Of a DNA stretch of 61,453 bases, positions 17,420 through 24,748 are shown one piece after another. A model generated the notes under the pieces. That model ran no database searches. It saw only the letters and a list, made by a program, of their open reading frames with translations, and was not told the origin of the DNA. The position numbers and the translations under genes were made by a program. The stretch covers positions 1 through 61,453 of the forward strand of contig NZ_JAGPOX010000044.1 in NCBI RefSeq assembly GCF_019038435.1, read 5' to 3'. The stretch's first letter is position 1; the number at the start of each line of letters is the position of its first letter. The stretch comes from Nocardia alni. GTDB lineage: Bacteria > Actinomycetota > Actinomycetes > Mycobacteriales > Mycobacteriaceae.

Positions 17420-17471
17420 GTCGATAGGCCGGTAGACGACCCACCCAAGGGTCGTCCACCGGCCTATCGAC
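17420..17471. terminator. Strong hairpin, likely bidirectional terminator
   Basis: Arms beginning GTCGATAGGCCGGT and ending ACCGGCCTATCGAC pair over 23 positions with a single mismatch around a loop of ACCCAA. It lies between convergent genes (stops at 17341 and 17497). The U-tract is absent, as is common for actinobacterial terminators. Confidence 0.75.
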
Positions 17472-17496
17472 AGCAACCGTCCACGCGGTCTATCAG

Positions 17497-17856
17497 TTAA
17501 AGGCCAACGACTTCGTCGGGCGTCCTTGCCGACAACACCCGACTCGTCCACTTCTGCAACTGCGCCGCGTCGGCAGACCGGACAGCCTCCAGAATCCGGT
17601 CGGACAGCGATCCGAAACGCCCTGCAAGTATCTCGAGCAAAGCATCGGCACGTCCCTTGATCTCCCCACGAACCTCCCCCCGCGCCTCAGACTCGACAAC
17701 GAGCTTGCCTTCCATCGCCATCATGCCCTCCATAGCTCGCGGTCCAAGGCGCTCCACCACAGGAACCAGATCTTCCCGGTCCGTATCCACCCCATCGACG
17801 TAGCCGAGCATGTGAAGGATTTTCTGCGGATCGGGACTGGTCCGATATTCAGCCAC
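17497..17856 (-). pseudogene. C-terminal remnant resembling Rpn/YhgA-like nuclease-transposase family
   Basis: 119 residues. The part GEVRGEIKGRADALLEILAGRFGSLSDRILEAVRSADAAQLQKW, then a short tail ending TPDEVVGL, resembles the C-terminal end of Rpn/YhgA-like (PD-(D/E)XK 'putative transposase') proteins: charged Gly-Glu-rich linker, then the AL..IL..RFG...D..R segment. The catalytic nuclease half of such proteins, roughly 200 residues, is missing. The upstream 190 bases do not encode it in any frame I can read. It is therefore either a decayed relic or a short stand-alone gene of unknown role. It lies in an AT-richer patch. Confidence 0.45.
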
Positions 17857-18048
17857 AGTCGAACAAACTACGCGAATCGGACTCGGCGAGACAAATTTAT
17901 TTCACCCATTTTGGCGCGCCGCTCAATCGGTGAGTCTTATTGCCTACCAGAGGGTATTCCATTCCGCATCGAGTCATTCTGGACCGCCCCATTATGGAAC
18001 ACATCAATTGGAGTATTCCGCCAGAAGTGCATTCCATACCGACGTCAC
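17857..18048. other. AT-richer intergenic patch, no gene seen
   Basis: Noticeably lower in GC than the window as a whole. Several related TGGAAT/ATTCC strings recur on both strands, but no clean repeat unit, target duplication or open frame could be defined. It is consistent with decayed acquired DNA. Confidence 0.4.
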
Positions 18049-18495
18049 TCAGCCTGCGGCAACCTGCCCGATCTGTTCATCGAGCAGGCGCCCCAGCAAG
18101 GCTGAGAGGCGCTTCTGTTCGGTGGCGTTGAGGCGCTGAATCAAAGGGACGACGAGGTCGGCTATTTGGGCGGTGATTTCGGCCGCCAGGGACTGGCCCT
18201 GGGCGGTGAGGGTGACCTGGACGGCACGGGCGTCTTCGGTGCTACGGGTGCGGCGGATCAGACCGCGGCGGACGGAGCGGTCGACGAGGCCGCTCACCGA
18301 GGAACGGTCCTGGCCGAGGTGGGCGGCCAGTTCCGCGATCTTGGGTTCGTGGTCGCGCAGGATGGCCAGGACGCGCAGTTGGGTGAGGGACATCTCGTGG
18401 GCGGCGGCGACCTGACTCAGCGCGGCCATCACCGTGAACGAGGCCTGGACCAGGGCGTCCATGACCTCTGTGGACAGCGCGTCATGTTCGGACAT
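18049..18495 (-). CDS. MarR-family transcriptional regulator
   Basis: 148 residues from the ATG at 18495. The winged helix is clear: MSLTQLRVLAILRDHEPKIAELAAHLGQDRSSVSGLVDRSVRRGLIRRTRSTEDARAVQVTLTAQG. N- and C-terminal helices form the usual dimer interface. It is divergent from the oxidoreductase gene with two copies of a palindrome between the starts, so it most likely represses both. In this family such repressors are often released by phenolics or quinone-type electrophiles; the ligand here is not known. Confidence 0.9.
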   Translation of the reverse strand: MSEHDALSTEVMDALVQASFTVMAALSQVAAAHEMSLTQLRVLAILRDHEPKIAELAAHLGQDRSSVSGLVDRSVRRGLIRRTRSTEDARAVQVTLTAQGQSLAAEITAQIADLVVPLIQRLNATEQKRLSALLGRLLDEQIGQVAAG

Positions 18496-18515
18496 GAGAT
18501 GTAGCCTACCTTGCA

Positions 18516-18536
18516 TTAGGTGGTATTGCCATCTAA
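18516..18536. promoter_or_regulatory. Operator 1 in marR-oxidoreductase promoter
   Basis: Arms TTAGGTGGTA and TGCCATCTAA around a central T; two positions deviate from perfect symmetry. It is the weaker twin of the site starting 22 bases further on, about two helical turns away, so both would face the same side of the DNA. Confidence 0.7.
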
Positions 18537-18537
18537 A

Positions 18538-18558
18538 TTAGGTGGTAATACCACCTAA
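18538..18558. promoter_or_regulatory. Operator 2 in marR-oxidoreductase promoter
   Basis: Perfect inverted repeat with arms TTAGGTGGTA and TACCACCTAA around a single A. It lies 24 bases before the oxidoreductase ATG and should cover its promoter or ribosome-binding area. MarR dimers bind sites of this length and symmetry. Confidence 0.8.
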
Positions 18559-18582
18559 TTGCCAACCAGCCGGAGGTCCTTC

Positions 18583-19542
18583 ATGTATGCAGCTGTCGTC
18601 ACGGCGTTCGATGCGCCGCCCAGCTACCGAGAGTTCCCCGCACCCACTCCCACCGGCTCTGACGAGGTGCTCGTCGACGTGCTGGCCTCGGGGCTGCACC
18701 CCCGAGTGCGCTCCCAGGCCAGCGGCTCGCACTACACCAGCACCGATGAGCTGCCGCTGATCCCCGGGGTCGACGGCGTCGGCCGCACCCGGGACGGGAA
18801 ACTGCGCTACTTCGTCCTGTTCGATACCGCCGTCGGCGCGATGGCCGAACAGGCCGTCATCGACCTGCGCCGCAGCATCGTGCTGCCGCCGGACAGCGAT
18901 CCGGTCGCGGTCGCCGCGGGTATGAATCCGGCCATGTCGTCGTGGATCGCACTGCGGCAACGGATTTCGTTCGCTCCGGGCCAGAGCGTGCTGATCCTCG
19001 GCGCGACCGGGAGTTCGGGCAAGCTCGCGATCCAGGTCGCCAAGCATCTCGGCGCGGGCCGGGTCGTGGCCGCCGGGCGCAATCCTGGCAAGCTCGCCAC
19101 CCTGACCGGTTTCGGCGCCGATGAGACCGTGTCGCTGAGCGGATCGCCCGAGGAGGCCGCTGACCGGCTCGGACAGGCGGCGGCCGATGTGGACGTCGTC
19201 ATCGACTATCTCTGGGGCGCAATGACCGCCGCCGCGATGCGCGCGATCGTCACGCAGCGCAGCGATCGGGGAAAGCCGCTGTCCTGGATCGAGATCGGAT
19301 CCATGTCCGGACCCGAGGCCGAAATCCCTTCGGCCGCACTGCGTGCCGCACGTTTGCAGATCGTCGGCAGTGGGCAGGGATCGGTGCCCACCCGCGATAT
19401 CCTCGCCGAACTCCCTGCCCTGGCCGCCGAAATCGCCAGGGGCACTTTCACCGTCGACGCACGGCCGGTTCCTCTGCGCGACGTGGAGACCGCATGGAAG
19501 GATGCCGACAACGACCAGCGCATAGTCATCACGCCGAATTGA
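18583..19542 (+). CDS. Zinc-independent quinone oxidoreductase-like MDR enzyme
   Basis: Medium-chain dehydrogenase/reductase superfamily protein, 319 residues from the ATG at 18583 with GGAGG upstream. The NADPH-binding fold is visible as VLILGATGSSGKLAIQVAKHLGAGRVVAAGRNPGKLATL. No structural or catalytic zinc Cys cluster is present, placing it with quinone reductase-like members. It probably reduces a quinone or reactive carbonyl with NADPH in the cytoplasm. The divergent MarR gene and twin operators suggest induction by the toxic substrate. The exact substrate cannot be read from sequence. Confidence 0.85.
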   Translation: MYAAVVTAFDAPPSYREFPAPTPTGSDEVLVDVLASGLHPRVRSQASGSHYTSTDELPLIPGVDGVGRTRDGKLRYFVLFDTAVGAMAEQAVIDLRRSIVLPPDSDPVAVAAGMNPAMSSWIALRQRISFAPGQSVLILGATGSSGKLAIQVAKHLGAGRVVAAGRNPGKLATLTGFGADETVSLSGSPEEAADRLGQAAADVDVVIDYLWGAMTAAAMRAIVTQRSDRGKPLSWIEIGSMSGPEAEIPSAALRAARLQIVGSGQGSVPTRDILAELPALAAEIARGTFTVDARPVPLRDVETAWKDADNDQRIVITPN

Positions 19543-19653
19543 CTCCGCTGCGAGACGAATCCGCCGGTACCGCACGGCACTCGCCCCTCGAACGCGAACC
19601 TCTCCCGCACTGCGACCGAAGACCGATCGAACGCGTCGGCTACCAGCGCGGAA

Positions 19654-20922
19654 CTACACCGGGCGAATCTGCCCGTCTCCCCACACGATCCACTTCGTGG
19701 AGGTCAGCTCCGGCAGCCCCATCGGACCGCGGGCGTGCAGCTTCTGGGTGGAGATGCCGATCTCCGCGCCGAAGCCGAACTGCTCGCCATCGGTGAAAGC
19801 GGTCGAGGCGTTGACGATCACCGCGGCGGCGTCCACCCGGTCGGTGAATTCCCGGGCGGCCCGGAGGTCTCCGGTGACGATGGCCTCGGTATGCCCTGTG
19901 CCCCAACGGTTGATGTGCTCGACAGCGGCGTCGAGATCGTCGACCACCCGCAGCGCGATGTCCATGGACAGATATTCCTCACCCCAGTCTGCGTCGGTGG
20001 CGGGAACCAGGCCGGGCAGGTCACCGTGCACGGTGACACCGGCGGCGTCCAGGGCACCGCGCAGGCGGGGCACCGCGATCTCGGCGATCGCCCGGTCTAT
20101 CAGCACCGTCTCGGCGGCGTTGCACACACTGGGCCGACGGGTCTTGGCGTTGAGCACGATGGATTCGGCCATCTCGAGGTCGGCGTCGGCGTGCACGTAC
20201 ACGTGACAGTTGCCGGTGCCGGTCTCGATCGTGGGCACCTGCGCGTCGCGGACCACCGCGTCGATCAGGCCGGCCCCGCCGCGCGGGATCACCACGTCCA
20301 CCAGCCCGCGCGCCTGGATCAGATGGGTGACGCTGGAGCGGTCCTCGCTCGGCAGCAGTTGCACCGCGTCCTGCGGAAGTTCCTGTGCCGCAAGGGCATC
20401 GCGCAACACCGCAACCAGCGCCGCATTGGAGCGGGCCGCCGAGGACGAACCGCGCAGCAGCGCCGTGTTACCAGACTTGAACGCCAGCCCGAACGCGTCG
20501 ACCGTGACGTTCGGCCGCGCCTCGTACACCATGCCGACCACACCGAGCGGCACACGCACCTGCCGCAACTCCAGCCCGTTGGGCAACGTGGACCCGCGCA
20601 CCACCACGCCGATCGGATCCGGCAGCCCCGCGACCTGCCGCAGACCCGAGGCGATCCCGTCGACCCGCGCGGCGCTCAGGCGCAGCCTGTCCAGCAGCGA
20701 CTCGGCGGTGCCACCCGCCCGCGCGGCCTCGATATCCTCGACGTTCGCCGCCAGCACCGTATCGGCCGCGGAGAGCAGCGCGTCGGCGCAGGCGTGCAGG
20801 GCCGCGTTCTTCTCGGCGGTGGTGAGCCGAGCGAGTGTCCGCGACGCCACCCGCGCCCGGCGCGCCGCGTCATGCACCGCCGCGCGAATGGTGTCCTGGT
20901 CGGCAGCAGTGGAAGCAGTCAT
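19654..20922 (-). CDS. proA: Glutamate-5-semialdehyde dehydrogenase (gamma-glutamyl phosphate reductase)
   Basis: Second step of proline synthesis: reduces gamma-glutamyl phosphate to glutamate-5-semialdehyde with NADPH. 422 residues from the ATG at 20922; a TTG two codons earlier is possible. Diagnostic segments are PLGVVGMVYEARPNVTVDAFGLAFKSGN, RGGAGLIDAVV, the catalytic Cys in KTRRPSVCNAAETVL, and the C-terminal STAFTDGEQFGFGAEIGISTQKLHARGPMGL. It is the Rv2427c counterpart, but here it is separated from the MoxR gene by about 3 kb of extra genes. proB is not in the window. Confidence 0.95.
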   Translation of the reverse strand: MTASTAADQDTIRAAVHDAARRARVASRTLARLTTAEKNAALHACADALLSAADTVLAANVEDIEAARAGGTAESLLDRLRLSAARVDGIASGLRQVAGLPDPIGVVVRGSTLPNGLELRQVRVPLGVVGMVYEARPNVTVDAFGLAFKSGNTALLRGSSSAARSNAALVAVLRDALAAQELPQDAVQLLPSEDRSSVTHLIQARGLVDVVIPRGGAGLIDAVVRDAQVPTIETGTGNCHVYVHADADLEMAESIVLNAKTRRPSVCNAAETVLIDRAIAEIAVPRLRGALDAAGVTVHGDLPGLVPATDADWGEEYLSMDIALRVVDDLDAAVEHINRWGTGHTEAIVTGDLRAAREFTDRVDAAAVIVNASTAFTDGEQFGFGAEIGISTQKLHARGPMGLPELTSTKWIVWGDGQIRPV

Positions 20923-20991
20923 GACCAACAGAGTACTGACCGGCAGAAACCCTGTCCCACGAGATTCCCCAACCCTCTAGACAGGGAATTA

Positions 20992-21001
20992 GGAAATTTC
21001 C
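20992..21001. promoter_or_regulatory. AT-rich palindrome upstream of arsR-type gene
   Basis: GGAAATTTCC is a perfect 10-base palindrome flanked by AATTA on the left and TAATT on the right, giving a longer imperfect symmetry. It ends 11 bases before the ArsR ATG. ArsR-family repressors typically bind AT-rich imperfect palindromes at this position. Confidence 0.45.
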
Positions 21002-21012
21002 ATAATTACTGA

Positions 21013-21315
21013 ATGCTCGATGTGGATCTGGTCAAGGCGCTGGCCAACGACAAGCGCTTGCAAGTGCTGGACTGGCTGCGCGATCCGGAGGCGCACTTCC
21101 CGCCGCAGACCGACGGCGATCTGGTGCGCGACGGAGTCTGCTCGCTGTTCATCGCCACCAAACTCGGCGTCAGCCAGCCGACCTGCGCCGAACACCTGAA
21201 GGTGCTGAGCCGGGCCGGGCTGATCCACGGCACCCGGATCAAACAGTGGACGTTCTATCGCCGCGACGAGGAACGCATCGCCGCGGCCAAGGCGGCGCTG
21301 GGTGGTGCGTGGTGA
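21013..21315 (+). CDS. ArsR-family winged-helix regulator
   Basis: 100 residues. HTH in LANDKRLQVLDWLRDPE and LFIATKLGVSQPTCAEHLKVLSRAGLI, followed by the beta-wing WTFYRRDEERIAAAK. Single Cys residues occur in DGVCSLF and in the recognition helix (QPTCAEHL). They could sense thiol-reactive compounds, but no metal-site pattern is complete. There is no Shine-Dalgarno before the ATG. The stop overlaps the dehydratase GTG start (GTGA, 21312-21315), so the two genes are coupled and the regulator probably controls this pair. Confidence 0.88.
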   Translation: MLDVDLVKALANDKRLQVLDWLRDPEAHFPPQTDGDLVRDGVCSLFIATKLGVSQPTCAEHLKVLSRAGLIHGTRIKQWTFYRRDEERIAAAKAALGGAW

Positions 21316-22562
21316 CCCGCGCGGCAGAGATCACGGCGGACGAGATCCGTTCGACCGCAGCGCTGATCGCGCCGTACATCCGCCGCACTCCGGTGCTCGA
21401 AGTACCGCTGAGCGAGCTGACGATCGAGCAAACATGCACTGCCGAGCGGCCGCCCGTGCCTGGACGCAGCGGGAACATCAGCGAACTCGCGAGCCGGCCA
21501 ACAGAGGCAACCGAGCCCTCGAACGCGCCGGAGCGCAGCGGAAGCATCGAGTTCACGAGCGGCCGAACAGGCCGTACCGAGTCCTGCATCGCATCCAGGC
21601 AAGGCGGAGGCATAGGCGAGCCTGCGAGTGGATCGTCGACACAGCGCGCGATGGAGCCGTGCGTCAGCGAGACCCCTTCGCGCGTGCATCTGGATGGTGA
21701 GAACGGCACGATCATCCTGAAACTGGAGCATCTGCAGCGGGCCGGATCCTTCAAGGCCCGTGGGGCTTTCGCGAATCTTCTGCTGCGCGAGGTCCCGCCG
21801 GCCGGGGTGGTGGCCGCCTCGGGCGGCAATCACGGCCTGGCCGTCGCGGAGGCCGCGCACCGGCTGGGCATTCCGGCGAAGATCTTCGTGCCCGTCATCT
21901 CCGCGCCCGCGAAGATCGCCGGAATCCGTTCCCGTGGCGCGGATCTCGTGGTGACCGGCGACCGGTACGCCGATGCCCTCGCGGCGGCCCAGCAGTGGGC
22001 CGCCGCATCCGGCGCCCTGCCCGTACACGCCTTCGATCAACGCGAAACCCTGCTCGGGCAGGGCACTCTCGCCCTCGAACTGGCCGAGCAGGCGGCGGTG
22101 GACACGGTACTGGTTCCGGTCGGCGGCGGCGGGTTGATCGGTGGCATCGCGGCATACTTCGCCGGGTCGGTCCGGGTGATCGGCGTGGAGCCGACCGGCG
22201 CGCCAACGCTGAGCGCGGCACTGGCGGCGGGAGGTCCGGTCGACGCGCCGACCGGCAGTATCGCCGCCGATGCGCTGGCGCCCGCCCGCATCGGCGAATT
22301 GGTATATCCGCTGGCCCGCGACTTCGTGGACCGAGTGCTGCTGGTCGAGGACGACGATATCCGCCGAGCACAGCGAGCGTTGTGGACGGCGACCCGGCAG
22401 GTCGCCGAACCGGCCGCGGTCACGGCACTGGCCGGCGTGATCAGCGGGCGCTACCGCCCAGAACCCGGCGAACGGGTGGCGGTGGTAATCAGCGGCGCGA
22501 ACACCTCGCTCGGCATATTCGAGGACGGAGACCACGCCCAGAACGGGATTCCACATGCCTGA
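21312..22562 (+). CDS. Serine/threonine dehydratase (PLP fold type II) with in-frame repetitive insertion
   Basis: PLP-dependent ammonia-lyase family member (threonine/serine dehydratase or racemase group), 416 residues from the GTG at 21312. The PLP Lys is in HLQRAGSFKARGAFANLL. SGGNHGLAVAEAAHRLGIPAKIFVP and the phosphate-binding PVGGGGLIGGIAAYF are typical. There is no ACT domain, so it is the short catabolic type. Between PLSEL and IILKLEHLQ the protein carries about 90 extra residues built from three degenerate 22-23-residue units (PGRSGNI..., PERSGSI..., SRQGGGI...). Close relatives normally have only a few residues there. The insertion precedes the active-site Lys and keeps the frame, so activity may persist. 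Confidence 0.85.
   Translation: MTRAAEITADEIRSTAALIAPYIRRTPVLEVPLSELTIEQTCTAERPPVPGRSGNISELASRPTEATEPSNAPERSGSIEFTSGRTGRTESCIASRQGGGIGEPASGSSTQRAMEPCVSETPSRVHLDGENGTIILKLEHLQRAGSFKARGAFANLLLREVPPAGVVAASGGNHGLAVAEAAHRLGIPAKIFVPVISAPAKIAGIRSRGADLVVTGDRYADALAAAQQWAAASGALPVHAFDQRETLLGQGTLALELAEQAAVDTVLVPVGGGGLIGGIAAYFAGSVRVIGVEPTGAPTLSAALAAGGPVDAPTGSIAADALAPARIGELVYPLARDFVDRVLLVEDDDIRRAQRALWTATRQVAEPAAVTALAGVISGRYRPEPGERVAVVISGANTSLGIFEDGDHAQNGIPHA
21458..21665 (+). repeat. Three degenerate tandem repeats of 66-69 bases inside the dehydratase gene
   Basis: GCAGCGGGAACATC at 21466, GCAGCGGAAGCATC at 21535 and AAGGCGGAGGCATA at 21601 mark equivalent points of three diverged copies. The spacings (69 and 66) are multiples of three, so the reading frame is kept. 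Each copy also shares a downstream CGAG-type segment. This resembles palindromic or tandem elements that insert into genes without breaking them. Confidence 0.6.
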
Positions 22563-22750
22563 CGCCTGATCAGCCATCGGGCCGGACGATCGAACATGTT
22601 CGACACCTCACCGCGACCGAACACCCCCATCGAGCCGTCGCGACTAAACAAGTTCGATGCCCGACGCCACCGGTCAGCCCTGGAGTCGAGTGAGCGATGC
22701 CACCGTCTGTCGCTCGTTACGACCTTGTCTCGGCGAGCAACGAAAACATA
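22563..22750. other. Intergenic region before gntR, no gene seen
   Basis: Roughly 190 bases between the dehydratase stop and the GntR operator. Repeated GAACATGTTCG-like and CGAACTTG-like strings are present (for example GAACATGTTC at 22593-22602), but no open frame or clear terminator stands out. Confidence 0.35.
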
Positions 22751-22765
22751 AGATGTCTGACATCT
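22751..22765. promoter_or_regulatory. GntR/FCD-type operator
   Basis: AGATGTC and GACATCT flank a central T, a perfect 15-base palindrome that ends four bases before the GGAGG of the regulator gene. FadR/FCD-subfamily GntR proteins bind short palindromes of this kind, so autoregulation of the two-gene unit is likely. Confidence 0.7.
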
Positions 22766-22781
22766 GACAGGAGGGTTGTCC

Positions 22782-23498
22782 GTGGAACTGACACCTGTGG
22801 CGGCCGGATCGACGGTGGACGCGGTCCTGGAGCAGTTGCAGTCGACCGTGCAGAGCGGGACGTGGAGTGTGGGTGAGCGGATTCCGGGTGAGCTCGAGCT
22901 CACACGGCAGCTACAGGTCAGCCGGCCCGTGGTGCGCGAGGCGATCCGGGCGCTGACCCATATCGGCGTGCTCGAGGTGCGCCGCGGCGACGGAACCTAT
23001 GTGCGCAGCACCGCCGATCCCCGGCCGCTGCTGCGGCGGATGCAGCGGTGCGATGCGCGCGACGTGTTCGAGGTGCAACTGGCCTACGACGTGCAAGCCG
23101 CCAAACTCGCCGCCCTGCGCCGCACCGACGCCGATATCGTCCGGCTCAGCGAATTGCTCGCCGACCGTGACTCCGCCACGGACGCGACCGAATTCGGCGA
23201 GACCGATGCGCAGTTCCATCTCGCGATCATCGAGATCACCCGCAATCCCGTCCTCATCGAGGCCGCACGCTTCTTCGCCGCCCAGTTGACTCAGGCCCTG
23301 CGCGCGCTGCGCCTGGACCACGAGGTGCCCGAGGCGGGCCCCGCGGGGCATCGCGCGGTCCTCGACGCGATCGTCGCGCGCGACGCCGAGGCCGCCGGAC
23401 GCGCCGCGGCCGCTGTCGTGGAACCGACACTGGCCGTGCTGAATTCGCTCGCCGAGTCGAATGCTGCCGGAATACCCGAGGATCGGGGGACGCTGTGA
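22782..23498 (+). CDS. GntR-family (FadR/FCD subfamily) transcriptional regulator
   Basis: 238 residues from the GTG at 22782, seven bases after GGAGG. Winged helix in WSVGERIPGELELTRQLQVSRPVVREAIRALTHIGVLEVRRGDGTYVR. The helical FCD ligand domain follows, with candidate metal/ligand residues Asp and His in ETDAQFHLAIIEITRNP and in GPAGHRAVLDAI. FCD proteins sense small organic acids. The stop overlaps the MFS start (GTGA), so it regulates or at least is co-made with the transporter. Confidence 0.9.
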   Translation: MELTPVAAGSTVDAVLEQLQSTVQSGTWSVGERIPGELELTRQLQVSRPVVREAIRALTHIGVLEVRRGDGTYVRSTADPRPLLRRMQRCDARDVFEVQLAYDVQAAKLAALRRTDADIVRLSELLADRDSATDATEFGETDAQFHLAIIEITRNPVLIEAARFFAAQLTQALRALRLDHEVPEAGPAGHRAVLDAIVARDAEAAGRAAAAVVEPTLAVLNSLAESNAAGIPEDRGTL

Positions 23499-24691
23499 TG
23501 TCCGGGCACCGGATGCGACTACTACTGATCGTGCTGGTCGCGATCAACCTGCGACCGGCGGTGACGGCGGTCGGTCCGCTGCTCACCGAGATGCAGCGCG
23601 ACCTGCACCTCTCCGGTACCGCGGCGGGCGCGCTCACTACGCTGCCGCTGGTCTGCTTCGGCATGTACGGCCTCATCGCACCGTTCCTGCGCCGGTCTCC
23701 CGCGCCGGAGACCCTGTTGGTCGCGGCGATGGGACTGCTGACCGCGACGCTGCTGGTCCGGGTGATTCCGGTGACCGCGGTGCTGTTCGCGGCCTCGCTG
23801 CTGGCCGGGTTCGCGATCAGCATCGGCAATATCGCCGTACCCGCGATCATCAAGCGCGACTACCCCGATCGCGTCACCACCGTGACCGCGGTGTATTCGG
23901 TGGCGGTGACCGTGGGCGCGGCCGGGGCCTCCGCGCTGGCGGTCCCGGTCGAACACGGTATGCATGCCGGCTGGCGAATGCCACTGGCACTGTTGGCGAT
24001 TCCGGCGGGGATAGCGCTGCTGGCCTGGCTGCCCAGGCTGCGCAGGAGTGGCACACCGAGCGGATCCGGTGGACACGGCGAGCTGTGGCGCGACCGATTG
24101 GCCTGGCAGGTCACCGGATTCATGGGTATGCAGTCGCTGCTGGCGTACGTGGTCATCGGCTGGATGCCGACCATCTGCGTCGATCGCGGCATGGGCAAGG
24201 AGGCCGCCGGATACGCCGTGGCGCTGGTCAGCCTGACCCAGGCGGTCGGCGCGATGGCGGTGCCGCTGTTCGAGCGGTGGCTGCGCGATCAGCGGCCGCT
24301 GGTGGTCGCGGTCGTGGTGCTGAACGTGATCGGATTCGCCGGAATCGCCTGGACGCCCATCGGTTCGGTGTGGGTGTGGGCCGTCATGCTGGGGCTGGGC
24401 CAAGGTGTGGCGTTCGCGGTCGCGCTGTCGTTCCTGGGCCTGCGCGCTCCGGACGCGCATACCGCACGCCAATTGTCCGGTATGGCACAGGGTGTCGGCT
24501 ATGTTATCGCCGCGGTCGGTCCGCTGGCGCTGGGCGCGGTGCACGATGCGCTCGGCGGATGGACCGTGCCGATCCTCATCATGTTGGGTGTCTCGGTGCT
24601 CACCGGGCTGCCCGGGCTGGCCGCCGGCCGCGATCGAACGGTGCTGCCACATCGCGCGGCGGCCTCGGCGGAGAGCGCGCTCACACGCTGA
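23495..24691 (+). CDS. MFS transporter, CynX/NimT-like
   Basis: 398 residues with about twelve hydrophobic segments, inner membrane. The N-terminal INLRPAVTAVGPLL signature and LLVAAMGLLTATLLVRVIPVTAVLFAASLLAGFAISIGNIAVPAIIKRDYP match the cyanate/2-nitroimidazole transporter branch (CynX/NimT) of the major facilitator superfamily. It starts with GTG at 23495, or ATG at 23498, coupled to the GntR gene. Such carriers move small organic anions or export drugs; the regulator's FCD domain suggests an organic acid. Substrate unknown. Confidence 0.88.
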   Translation: MMSGHRMRLLLIVLVAINLRPAVTAVGPLLTEMQRDLHLSGTAAGALTTLPLVCFGMYGLIAPFLRRSPAPETLLVAAMGLLTATLLVRVIPVTAVLFAASLLAGFAISIGNIAVPAIIKRDYPDRVTTVTAVYSVAVTVGAAGASALAVPVEHGMHAGWRMPLALLAIPAGIALLAWLPRLRRSGTPSGSGGHGELWRDRLAWQVTGFMGMQSLLAYVVIGWMPTICVDRGMGKEAAGYAVALVSLTQAVGAMAVPLFERWLRDQRPLVVAVVVLNVIGFAGIAWTPIGSVWVWAVMLGLGQGVAFAVALSFLGLRAPDAHTARQLSGMAQGVGYVIAAVGPLALGAVHDALGGWTVPILIMLGVSVLTGLPGLAAGRDRTVLPHRAAASAESALTR

Positions 24692-24748
24692 CGCGGGTGA
24701 CCACCGCGAACGCCGACCCCGCAACGTCGATCGCGGCCACGGCTCGGC

